Shown: positions 1 to 6,201, numbered from the stretch's first letter. The stretch is 8,153 bases of DNA from Negativicutes bacterium (GCA_018058445.1 JAGOZY010000030.1:1-8153), one strand, 5' to 3'. Numbers and translations: made by a program. The notes: a model not told the origin generated them from the letters alone.

Positions 1-190
1 CAGACAACTTCTGTCTGACTTACAAATTGACCCTGAAAGTGAAGTTGCGTTTTCTGAAATTCTCGTTAAGTTTGCCGAACTTTATTCGTTAGAACAGTTT
101 GAAAAGCTTTGCATAAGCTGTGAATGGAAGCCTTTGGGCTATTGCGAAGCAGGACTTAAGAGGCATCTTCGAGAATATTTAAAAGAATAA
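1..190 (+). CDS. C-terminal end of an unrecognised protein (5' truncated by window edge)
   Basis: An open frame enters from the left edge (first full codon at base 2) and stops at TAA 188-190, giving 62 residues. The tail is soluble and mixed-charge, probably helical, and ends in the basic stretch GLKRHLREYLKE. It has two cysteines close together (LCISCEW) and a third soon after (GYCEAG), but they do not form a clear CxxC metal site. No membrane segment is visible. I do not recognise the family from this fragment. It reads as real coding sequence because the frame is open to the edge and the next gene lies on the same strand 67 bases downstream. The function cannot be stated without the upstream part. 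Confidence 0.6.
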   Translation, partial: RQLLSDLQIDPESEVAFSEILVKFAELYSLEQFEKLCISCEWKPLGYCEAGLKRHLREYLKE

Positions 191-257
191 AGATTTCCTA
201 AACTCTGATTTTGTGGTAAATTCAGGATATAGGGTGGCATGAAAGGTGAGGGAGTCA

Positions 258-380
258 GTGGAGACAGAGAAAATTCTTTTAATTATTGCGGTTCTGATAG
301 GACCTGGTTTGATAGGAATGCTGGGGAAATGGATTTTCGATCTATTTCGTACGCCAGCAAATGGAAGCTTAAAAAAATAA
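258..380 (+). CDS. Small single-span membrane protein, 40 aa
   Basis: This is a GTG-initiated frame of 40 residues ending at TAA 378-380. A good ribosome binding site (AAGGTGAG, 243-250) lies 7 bases before the GTG. The product has a short acidic N-terminus (METEK), one hydrophobic helix at about residues 6-22 (ILLIIAVLIGPGLIGML), an amphipathic stretch KWIFDLFR and a lysine-rich tail. By the positive-inside rule the C-terminus should be cytoplasmic. The gene sits 67 bases after the preceding gene and 10 bases before a strong terminator, so it is probably the last gene of that transcript. The overlapping ATG frame from 239 has no membrane segment and looks non-coding. I do not recognise the family. 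It could be a regulatory micro-protein or a small envelope component, but nothing here decides that. Confidence 0.6.
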   Translation: METEKILLIIAVLIGPGLIGMLGKWIFDLFRTPANGSLKK

Positions 381-390
381 ATGGATGATA

Positions 391-436
391 AAAAAAGCCC
401 TTGTAATTTGCAGATGCAAATTACAAGGGCTTTTTT
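391..436. terminator. Bidirectional intrinsic terminator, 20-bp perfect stem
   Basis: The arm 391-410 and its exact reverse complement 417-436 form a 20-bp stem with a 6-base loop (CAGATG). The core is GCCCTTGTAATTTG with A6 on one flank and T6 on the other, so either strand gives a hairpin followed by a U run. It lies between the convergent small membrane gene (ending 380) and histidine kinase gene (ending 439). It most likely ends both transcripts. Confidence 0.93.
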
Positions 437-438
437 CT

Positions 439-1995
439 TTAGTGTGACTGAGGGAAGATGATCTTGAAGGTGGTTCCTATGCCAAGTGTGCTAATTACTT
501 CAGCCTGGGCATGGTGTTTTTCGATAATTTCTTTGGCGATCGAAAGTCCCAGTCCGGTGCTGCTACCACTTCGATTTCGCGACTTGTCACTTTTGTAGAA
601 TCTTTCCCAAATATAGGGAAGGTCATCTGGTGAAATTCCGCTACCGGTATCGCTGACTGAGAGCACTTGATGTTCTCCTTCTCGGTTCAGCGAAAGAGTT
701 AAAGTACCACCTTTTAAGGTATATTTAAGGGCATTATCTAAGAAGATGAGAAGAAGCTGAGTGAGTCGGTCGCCATTTCCAAGAATTGGCGGGAGGGCTT
801 CTTCGATATTCGTGTTGAAATGCACTTCTTTTGTTTGACAGGTTTTATCAAATAGCGAGGCGACATTTTCAATTATTTCGGCTAGGTGGATCGGCTCCAA
901 TGTGAGTGGAATGTTTGGCGCTTGAAGGCGGGAGAGATCAAGTAATTCGTTAATTAGTCCTTCAAGGCGAACCGTTTCATCTCGCATGAGCCGGTGAGCG
1001 TCTTCAATTTCTTTTGTATCATTAACGAGCCCGTCGATGAGAGCTTCGCTAAAACCTCGCATAATCGTTAATGGGGTACGAAGTTCATGGGAGACATTGG
1101 CGATAAAATCTCGCCGTAGTTTTTCCTGATGCTCAATCTCGGTCATGTTTTTATCCAGATCTCGAGCCAAAGAGTTGAGGGAATCGCCCAGGTCTTGCAC
1201 TTCTTTCGGCCCTTTGGTTCTTACTCGCAGACTGTAATCGCCTTTCGCCATTGCCGCTGCACTGATTTGCATGGCCTGTAAGGGTACTGCGATCGTTCGA
1301 GTAAGCGCTTGGGCGAGAAGCAAGGCAACGAAAAGAGCGAGAAGAGCGGTTAGTCCTAAATATAAATAAATAGAGCGAATTACATGGTCAATCGAAGCAA
1401 TCGGGGCTTGCAAAATCAGAGTTCCACCCGGGTTATTTCGAGTTGCTGTATAAGGAATTCCAACAATCAACATATTTTCTTCGTAATAAGGATGGAAGTG
1501 AGCTTCACTCCAAGATTGACCCGAGTGGCTTTTAATTTTGCTAAGTAGTTCTTTTCCGCCTGGGATATTAGTTAAAGGAATTGCTTCTGGTGGCGAGAAG
1601 TAACTGGTATTTTTGAGACCGTTTCTTTGATCTAACGGAGATGGTTTAGGGCTAGAAATCTGGGAGACTGTCAGAGGTGCTTTCGGATGCTCTTCGGGTA
1701 AAGTTCGTTCTTCTGAAGCTAAGATTAGACGATTTTTATCATCAAGAATCCAGATGCGGGCTCCTAAGAAGTGATCCATATTATTGATAAAGCGACCAAA
1801 CTGGAAGTAATTAATTTTTTCTTCTTGCCAGTCTCGGATCAGCCGGACTAAATCTTTTCCTTGGTCTTGGAGATCGCTCTGTTTGGTTTCGATTAAATAG
1901 TTACGAATTAGAGTTGGTGCACCAACTCCAATTCCTACAGTAACCGTTAGAAGGACTGCTAAGAATGAGAGAAGTAAACGCTTTTGGAGACTCAT
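439..1995 (-). CDS. Membrane sensor histidine kinase (HAMP, HisKA, HATPase)
   Basis: This is the sensor kinase of the two-component pair with the adjacent regulator. It autophosphorylates on histidine and passes the phosphate to the regulator. In a 518-residue product I see TM1 at about 7-27, an extracytoplasmic domain at about 30-205, TM2 at about 209-231, and HAMP at about 232-285. The HisKA H-box is SHELRTP with His303. The ATPase domain has the N box LDNALKY (Asn421), G1 DTGSGI (from Asp449), the F-box region WERFYKSD and G2 GLGL (481-484). All catalytic motifs look intact. The frame also opens at a GTG 9 bases earlier (2004), but I prefer the ATG at 1993-1995. It forms an ATGA overlap with the regulator stop, implying translational coupling, and a GAG lies at suitable distance. 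The sensed signal is unknown; the large outer domain suggests an envelope or external cue. It resembles the BaeS/PhoR/ResE class only in general architecture. Confidence 0.95.
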   Translation of the reverse strand: MSLQKRLLLSFLAVLLTVTVGIGVGAPTLIRNYLIETKQSDLQDQGKDLVRLIRDWQEEKINYFQFGRFINNMDHFLGARIWILDDKNRLILASEERTLPEEHPKAPLTVSQISSPKPSPLDQRNGLKNTSYFSPPEAIPLTNIPGGKELLSKIKSHSGQSWSEAHFHPYYEENMLIVGIPYTATRNNPGGTLILQAPIASIDHVIRSIYLYLGLTALLALFVALLLAQALTRTIAVPLQAMQISAAAMAKGDYSLRVRTKGPKEVQDLGDSLNSLARDLDKNMTEIEHQEKLRRDFIANVSHELRTPLTIMRGFSEALIDGLVNDTKEIEDAHRLMRDETVRLEGLINELLDLSRLQAPNIPLTLEPIHLAEIIENVASLFDKTCQTKEVHFNTNIEEALPPILGNGDRLTQLLLIFLDNALKYTLKGGTLTLSLNREGEHQVLSVSDTGSGISPDDLPYIWERFYKSDKSRNRSGSSTGLGLSIAKEIIEKHHAQAEVISTLGIGTTFKIIFPQSH

Positions 1996-2693
1996 GGCTG
2001 GCACTCAAATTTATAACCGATCCCCCAAACTGTTTTGATGTCCCAAGGGGCGGTAACTCCGTCGCTTAAACCGAGTTTTTTTCGTAGCCGTTTTACATGG
2101 GTGTCGACCGTTCGAGTATCACCGCTGTAGGCGTAGTCCCACACTTTTTCGAGAAGCTGGTCTCGTGAGAGTACTTTGCCTGGTTGGGAGGCGAGAAACC
2201 AGAGGAGTTCTCGCTCTTTTTGGGTAAGGGCCAACGGCTCACCAAAGGCAGTCACCGTATGCTCCACCATATTGATGACTAAATCAGGAAATTGGAGAAT
2301 GCCATTTTCATGATCATCCACTGTTTTGGGCGAGCGGCGAAGAACTGCTTTGACTCGTGCGACGACTTCGCGAGGATTAAAGGGTTTGGTGATATAATCA
2401 TCAGCGCCAATCTCAAGACCTAAAATGCGGTCTTCGTCTTCGCCTTTTGCGGTAAGGAGAATAACCGGAGTATTGCTGTGCTTTCGAATTTGCTGACACA
2501 CTTCAAGGCCATCTAAAATTGGCATCATAATATCAAGCAGAACTAAATCCGGCTTGAATTTTTCCAATCCTAATAAAGCTTGCGCGCCATCAGCGGCTTC
2601 TTCGACATGAAAGCCTTCTTTGCGAAAGTAAAGTGCAAGGAGCTCTCTAATTGAATTTTCATCATCGACAATTAAAATTGTTTGTTCGTTCAT
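1992..2693 (-). CDS. OmpR/PhoB-family response regulator
   Basis: This 233-residue cytoplasmic DNA-binding regulator has a receiver domain at about 4-118, with acidic pair Asp10-Asp11, phospho-acceptor Asp54 in LVLLDIMMP, Thr81 and Lys103 (ITKPF). A winged-helix effector domain follows at about 135-231, with the recognition region DTRTVDTHVKRLRKKL and terminal wing VWGIGYKFE. The length is normal for the family and all key receiver residues are present. The ATG has AGGGA about 8 bases upstream. Its stop codon overlaps the preferred kinase start by ATGA. The 103-base gap to the exported DUF2680-like gene upstream contains a weak hairpin, so the regulator may be read both through from that gene and from its own promoter. 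I saw no convincing sigma-70 boxes in the gap. Target genes are unknown; autoregulation and control of the neighbouring exported protein are inferences from position. Confidence 0.96.
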   Translation of the reverse strand: MNEQTILIVDDENSIRELLALYFRKEGFHVEEAADGAQALLGLEKFKPDLVLLDIMMPILDGLEVCQQIRKHSNTPVILLTAKGEDEDRILGLEIGADDYITKPFNPREVVARVKAVLRRSPKTVDDHENGILQFPDLVINMVEHTVTAFGEPLALTQKERELLWFLASQPGKVLSRDQLLEKVWDYAYSGDTRTVDTHVKRLRKKLGLSDGVTAPWDIKTVWGIGYKFECQP

Positions 2694-2750
2694 TTTTCAT
2701 TCCCTCATTTTCGATATTTATTCCAGAATACTACAAATTGAACGAAGGGA

Positions 2751-2779
2751 AAACCCCAGCCACAAATTGACTGGGGTTT
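2751..2779 (-). terminator. Weak terminator or attenuator between exported protein and response regulator
   Basis: Arms 2751-2759 (AAACCCCAG) and 2771-2779 (CTGGGGTTT) pair perfectly over 9 bp around an 11-base loop. On the minus strand the stem is followed by only four T before CCC, so termination is probably partial. It would let the upstream exported-protein gene be expressed more than the two-component genes while still allowing read-through. Confidence 0.6.
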
Positions 2780-2796
2780 GAATGGGTGAGAAAGTG

Positions 2797-3492
2797 TTAG
2801 GAATGTTCGACGTACAGTTCTCCATCATCCCAGTTTAAACGGCTAGTAGAGTCATTTCGCTGCCCTTGATGAGGAGACTTCATGTCATAGGATTTATGTT
2901 TGCCACGCATCGGGCTCGGCCCTAAGTTTGGATTATTTCCCCATTCGTCAATTCGTTTAAGTTGATAGTCGGCCTGATCTTTTGTAATCCAGCCCCAAGC
3001 CAGTTGTTTACTGACCAGTTCTTTACGAAGTTCAGCTTTTTCTTTTCGCCATTGTTGAACCTCAGCTTTTTGTTCTGCAGTTAAGCTTGCCTGAAGATTC
3101 ATCCGTTGTTGATGGGAGCCATCTCGCATAGGGCGATCTTCTTTGGATTTAGGATTATTTTTCATATGATCTTGGAGTCTTTGGCGATTTTCTGTCGGAG
3201 TGTTGTTTGTCCATTCCGTAGTTCGTTCTATTTTTCGTTTGGCTTGTTCCGGAGTAATCCAATTCCATTCGACTTGCTTGGTCATGATTTTCTTTTGTAG
3301 AGCTAGGTTTTTCATTTTCCAGTCAGTCATTTCAGACCGTTGAGAGTCGTTCATTTGCTCCATACGAGTAAACAGATAAGCTCGGTTGTCATCACCTCTA
3401 TGATGGGAAGCTGGATTTGCAAAGCTGACTGCGCTATTAAAAGTTAGCACAACTGCGGCAGCTAAGGCTGCAAAGGTGGTCTTTTTCATCAT
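2797..3492 (-). CDS. Exported protein with two DUF2680-like modules
   Basis: This 231-residue secreted or periplasmic protein starts with a clear Sec signal peptide (MMKK, hydrophobic 6-22, likely cleavage after SFA at residue 25). It has no other membrane segment and no lipobox. Two related helical modules lie at about 47-97 and 137-187. My by-eye alignment gives about 18 identities in 51 positions, anchored by a W in helix 1, then KQxxWxWIT, then QA, and ending EWxNN. Each fits the DUF2680 (YckD-type) pattern of a charged helix, an aromatic turn, 'IT.EQA' and a second helix. The linker and tail are hydrophilic and rich in His, Met, Asn and Lys. The start has AAGGAGTGAG upstream. It heads the minus-strand block that contains the response regulator and kinase. 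A Spy/CpxP-like envelope chaperone or sensor accessory role is conceivable from architecture and position, but there is no direct evidence of function. Confidence 0.85.
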   Translation of the reverse strand: MMKKTTFAALAAAVVLTFNSAVSFANPASHHRGDDNRAYLFTRMEQMNDSQRSEMTDWKMKNLALQKKIMTKQVEWNWITPEQAKRKIERTTEWTNNTPTENRQRLQDHMKNNPKSKEDRPMRDGSHQQRMNLQASLTAEQKAEVQQWRKEKAELRKELVSKQLAWGWITKDQADYQLKRIDEWGNNPNLGPSPMRGKHKSYDMKSPHQGQRNDSTSRLNWDDGELYVEHS

Positions 3493-3701
3493 TGAAAACT
3501 CACTCCTTTTATTTGCTTGATAGATTTATTCTAACGATGCAAAAGGGCAGATGTATGGCTGGTTTGTGAACAAAGATAGACATCAAAAGAGAAAAATAAT
3601 AAAAAGTAGCTGAATCAGTTCTCTTACCTTACTTTTTCCGGTATACTTAAGAAGTACGAAAATGTAACTTTGCAAATAAATAAATGAGGATATGGGAAAA
3701 A
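3493..3701. promoter_or_regulatory. Divergent intergenic region between exported-protein and DUF401 genes
   Basis: This region should drive transcription both ways. Toward the minus-strand gene, a TAGAAT -10-like box lies at 3528-3533 (written ATTCTA on the plus strand), with only a poor -35 (CATACA, 18-base spacer). The ribosome binding site AAGGAGTGAG lies just before 3492. Toward the plus strand there is a better -10, annotated separately. A short palindrome, TTTGTGAACAAA, lies near the middle, but no repeated operator or hairpin terminator is evident. No gene is seen in this stretch. Confidence 0.4.
3619..3647 (+). promoter_or_regulatory. Candidate sigma-70/SigA promoter for the DUF401 gene
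   Basis: TATACT at 3642-3647 matches the -10 consensus at five of six positions. TTCTCT at 3619-3624, 17 bases upstream, is a weak -35. Transcription would begin near 3654, giving a leader of about 48 bases before the preferred start at 3702. The call rests on the -10 and spacing only. Confidence 0.35.
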
Positions 3702-4898
3702 ATGATACTTGCGAAATTAGGGGCGATTATTTTTACGATGGGCGTGTTACTGCGCTTTAAAGTGCCGATTGGACATACCGTCGCGGCGACGAGTATACTC
3801 CTGTGGGGAATTTCCGGGATGAACCCTGCTGTTTTAGGACATGCGGCTTTGACAACTTTGCAAGATCCTCGGGGTTGGATTATTGCTGGGGCGCTATATT
3901 TTATTATGTGGCTAGAGTATCTTTTAAGAACTCGGGGTGTCATGGACGGCTTCCTATCGGCGATCCAAGAGCAAATTCCAAATCGTAAAGCGGTAATGAT
4001 GATCATCGCAGCATTTTTGGGACTGCTTCCTTCATTGGGAGGAGCCATTTTCTCTGCGCCGATGGTGGAGAAGATCAGTCAGCCCTTGGGACTTTCGCCA
4101 GAGAAAAAAACCTTGGTCAATTATTGGTCGCGTCATCTTTGCGAATATGCAAATCCGATGGCGCCAGCGTTACTTCTGGCTTGTGCAACAGCTCAGGTTC
4201 CTTTAAGTGGGATGCTAGCTCATTTGCTGTGGTATGGAGTGCTTGCTGTAGCTGTAGGCTGGTGGACTTGTTATCGTGGGGTGCCGGACGTACCGCCGGA
4301 AAAGCTTCCGACGTCTGTTAGCCATCGCCGGGCTTTGATTCTTGCACTAGGGCCTGTGGGGCTTATTTTTGTTCTTATCCTAGGATTTAAGCTAAATGCA
4401 GCCATCGCGACTCTTATTTCCACATCTGTTTTGACGCTAGTCTTGTGGCGCGGACTTGGCGATTTTAAAAAGCAAGTGATAGAATCCTTTAATATTAAAA
4501 TCTTCTGGGGCGTGGGTGCGATTTTATTTTTTCAGAGTGTGTTGATTGAAACCGGAACGGTCAGTGAGCTGGTCGAATATTTTAAAGTAACTGGTTTTTC
4601 ACCAGCGATTGCACTCTCTGCTTTGGCTTTTGTTATGGGGTTGCTAACTGGAATGTCTCAAGGATTTGTCGCGATTTCCTTTCCTTTGGTGGCAGGAATC
4701 GCAACTGGTGACGTTTCGCTTGCCGTGCTGGTCTATGTTATGGGAAGCTCTGGACAGATGCTGACACCAACTCATTTGTGCCTTACATTGACAGCTTCTT
4801 ATTTTCGAGCAGATTTGATAAAAGTATTCAAAGAATTGATACCGATGCAAGTTGTTTTAATGGTGGCTGCGGGTCTGATTTATTATTTAGGACTTTAG
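3702..4898 (+). CDS. DUF401 family multi-pass membrane protein
   Basis: This is an integral membrane protein of 398 residues with roughly ten hydrophobic segments. I assign it to DUF401 from several motifs: LPSLGGAIFSAPMVE (109-123), NYWSRHLCEYANPMAPALLL (from 140), GLLTGMSQGFVAISFPL (313-329) and TPTHLCLTLTASYF (355-368). The two halves look like a repeated transporter fold, with Gly/Ser/Pro loops (LPSLGGA, LLTGMSQG) re-entering the membrane as in ion-transporter-like families. No substrate is established, so transport is inferred. An ATG at 3684 extends the frame by 6 residues but has no ribosome binding site. The ATG at 3702 has GAGGA and GGGA just upstream and gives a family-like N-terminus (MILAKLGAIIF). 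The gene is monocistronic, with a divergent neighbour before it and a hairpin terminator directly after it. Confidence 0.88.
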   Translation: MILAKLGAIIFTMGVLLRFKVPIGHTVAATSILLWGISGMNPAVLGHAALTTLQDPRGWIIAGALYFIMWLEYLLRTRGVMDGFLSAIQEQIPNRKAVMMIIAAFLGLLPSLGGAIFSAPMVEKISQPLGLSPEKKTLVNYWSRHLCEYANPMAPALLLACATAQVPLSGMLAHLLWYGVLAVAVGWWTCYRGVPDVPPEKLPTSVSHRRALILALGPVGLIFVLILGFKLNAAIATLISTSVLTLVLWRGLGDFKKQVIESFNIKIFWGVGAILFFQSVLIETGTVSELVEYFKVTGFSPAIALSALAFVMGLLTGMSQGFVAISFPLVAGIATGDVSLAVLVYVMGSSGQMLTPTHLCLTLTASYFRADLIKVFKELIPMQVVLMVAAGLIYYLGL

Positions 4899-4904
4899 AT
4901 TGAG

Positions 4905-4933
4905 AAAAGATATTCGTAAGAATATCTTTTTTT
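4905..4933 (+). terminator. Intrinsic terminator after the DUF401 gene
   Basis: The 11-bp perfect stem AAAAGATATTC / GAATATCTTTT (4905-4915 with 4920-4930) has a GTAA tetraloop and is followed by more T to 4933. It starts 6 bases after the DUF401 stop. The stem is AT-rich but the loop and U run are typical. Confidence 0.8.
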
Positions 4934-5011
4934 GTCGGATAAAAGATATTTTTTGCAGGTGAATACCCGACTAAAACCGTATTGTAATAAGTAAGCAGGA
5001 GGGGAATCAAA
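4934..5011 (+). promoter_or_regulatory. Leader region of the PheA-like operon
   Basis: This stretch must hold the promoter of the five-gene operon, unless transcription reads through the DUF401 terminator. It has a further copy of AAAAGATATT at 4941-4950, short inverted arms GTCGG/CCGAC (4934-4938, 4967-4971) and a strong ribosome binding site AGGAGGGG at 4997-5004, 7 bases before the ATG. TTGCAG and TGTAAT are present but not at consensus spacing, so I cannot place the promoter. No Phe-rich leader peptide was seen. Confidence 0.35.
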
Positions 5012-5821
5012 ATGGAAAGTGAAATCCAAAAACATCGTGTTCAGATTGATCAAATTGATCATCAGATACGTGAACTTTTAAATAAGCGGGCAACTCATGC
5101 CCAAAGCATTGGTCATTTAAAAGGGGAGAAAGCGATTTATCGGCCTGAGCGAGAAGCTCAGGTTTTGCGTAGAGCTGTTGCTGATAATGCCGGCCCTCTA
5201 CCGAACTCCGCCATTTTTCGACTGCAAAGAGAAGTGATGTCGGCTTGCCTAGCACTTGAAAAACCACTGCGAGTCGGCTGTGTGGCAGATTGTGATTTGT
5301 ATGGCGAAGTGGCGGCTCGATTGCAATTTGGTCAGAGTGCTCAATTACAGCTTTTCCAAGAAGAAGTCTTGCTGATTGAGCAAGTGCGGTTAGGCCAAGT
5401 GGATTATGGCATCATTCCTTTAGGTAAAGAGAATGGAAGTTCTTTGCTGAACCTAGCAAAAAAAGGGCTATCTCTTTGTGGTGAAGTGTTTGTTTCCGAA
5501 ATTCAAAATCAGGATGAAATTCTTCCGTTTATCACTTTTGGAAAAGAGGCGATTCCGGCGAGTGGTATCGATAAGACTTTGGTTTTGCTAGAAGGTGAAA
5601 TGAGTGCTCTACAAGATCTGATCAAGGAGCGGGGAGTAGAGCTTATCATTCAAACAGAGTCTGTTTTCGGTAAAGATGCAGCGGCACAAATGCTGCTACT
5701 TGCAGTTGCTGGGCACAAAGACTCAGAACCGTTAAAAACGTTTTTGAAAATGCTCGAAGAGGGATCTTTCCCAATTCGATTTATCAGTTCATACCCGGAT
5801 CTCTCTGATTGTTATAAATAG
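5012..5821 (+). CDS. AroQ chorismate mutase fused to degenerate prephenate-dehydratase lobe and ACT-like tail
   Basis: This 269-residue cytoplasmic protein has the layout of a bifunctional PheA P-protein but is about 90 residues short. Residues 1-85 are an AroQ helical chorismate mutase (chorismate to prephenate). The expected active-site positions are kept: Arg9, Arg26, Lys37, and Arg47-Glu48 in YRPERE. Residues 86-165 resemble the first part of a prephenate dehydratase. The usual GPxGTFS is replaced by VADCDLYG; VDYGIIPL is kept but the following ENS is altered; LCGEVFV is kept. The next ~70-90 residues of a normal dehydratase domain, including the second lobe, are missing, and the catalytic TRF motif is replaced by LPFITFG (171-177). 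Residues 187-263 look like the PheA ACT domain (DKTLVLL, AGHKDSEPL, ISSYPDL), with ESRP degraded to ESVF. I infer an active mutase, possibly ligand-regulated, with no dehydratase activity. No frameshift or stop is visible. It leads the operon. Confidence 0.85.
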   Translation: MESEIQKHRVQIDQIDHQIRELLNKRATHAQSIGHLKGEKAIYRPEREAQVLRRAVADNAGPLPNSAIFRLQREVMSACLALEKPLRVGCVADCDLYGEVAARLQFGQSAQLQLFQEEVLLIEQVRLGQVDYGIIPLGKENGSSLLNLAKKGLSLCGEVFVSEIQNQDEILPFITFGKEAIPASGIDKTLVLLEGEMSALQDLIKERGVELIIQTESVFGKDAAAQMLLLAVAGHKDSEPLKTFLKMLEEGSFPIRFISSYPDLSDCYK

Positions 5822-5836
5822 AAAGTAGGAAATCGA

Positions 5837-6187
5837 ATGTTACAGATTATTTTTCGGGGGATTGAACTGGAAGAGGTAGGTCCACTAAGCCGGAGATTGG
5901 TAAATGAATTAGCAGCGGTGGCGAGCTGCTCCCGCGAAGAGATTAGCTTAGAAGCTGTTCAGACTCAAGCTGTTTGGGACGGAGAATTTATTGATGCGCC
6001 TTTTCGTGCGCAGGTTAATTGGTTTGAACGAGGTAAAGAAACCCAACAACGCGTGGTGCAAGTCTTAGATGATTTTTTATGTCATGCGGGTTATGAGGGG
6101 GCTCATATTTATTTCGTGGCGATTGAGCCGGATCAATATTATGTAAACGGACATCCTTGTGGCCAAATTGTAGGGAAGTATCGTTAA
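5837..6187 (+). CDS. DUF1904 family protein (tautomerase-superfamily-like)
   Basis: This 116-residue soluble protein fits DUF1904. The N-terminal strand is MLQIIFRGIELEEV, and later come PFRAQVNWFERGKETQQ (residues ~55-71) and YEGAHIYFVAIEPDQYYVNG near the C-terminus. As I recall the family, it is related to the tautomerase/MIF fold, whose members use an N-terminal proline after Met removal. Here residue 2 is Leu, so proline-based tautomerase chemistry is not expected. No enzymatic role is known to me. AGGA lies 6 bases before the ATG. The gene is 15 bases after the chorismate-mutase fusion and 14 bases before msrAB, so it is clearly within one operon. Its partners do not reveal its job. Confidence 0.85.
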   Translation: MLQIIFRGIELEEVGPLSRRLVNELAAVASCSREEISLEAVQTQAVWDGEFIDAPFRAQVNWFERGKETQQRVVQVLDDFLCHAGYEGAHIYFVAIEPDQYYVNGHPCGQIVGKYR

Positions 6188-6201
6188 AAGGAGTGAGTTA
6201 A

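Noticed and set aside
239..388. ATG-start 49-residue frame overlapping the small membrane protein
   Set aside because: The product is hydrophilic with no recognisable pattern. The GTG frame at 258 has the better ribosome binding site, a coherent membrane helix and a stop just before the terminator.
3106..3300. Plus-strand open frame of 64 codons with Phe-rich translation
   Set aside because: It lies wholly antisense to the exported DUF2680-like gene. Its composition is what the complement of a Lys/Glu-rich gene gives, and no ribosome binding site was seen.
3647..4048. Minus-strand open frame of 133 codons
   Set aside because: It is antisense to the DUF401 gene, which has clear family motifs, and its translation matches nothing I recognise.
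4934..4971. GTCGG/CCGAC inverted arms as a riboswitch or T-box
   Set aside because: The arms are only 5 bp with a 28-base gap. No T-box specifier or antiterminator consensus (TGGNACCGCG type) is present, and the leader is too short for a T-box.
5007..5267. Minus-strand open frame of 86 codons
   Set aside because: It is antisense to the chorismate mutase domain, whose active-site residues confirm the plus-strand frame.
5012..5821. PheA-like gene as a frameshifted pseudogene
   Set aside because: The frame is continuous from a strong ribosome binding site to the stop. The mutase residues and ACT-like tail are in one frame, and I found no displaced dehydratase segment in other frames. A clean in-frame loss fits better.
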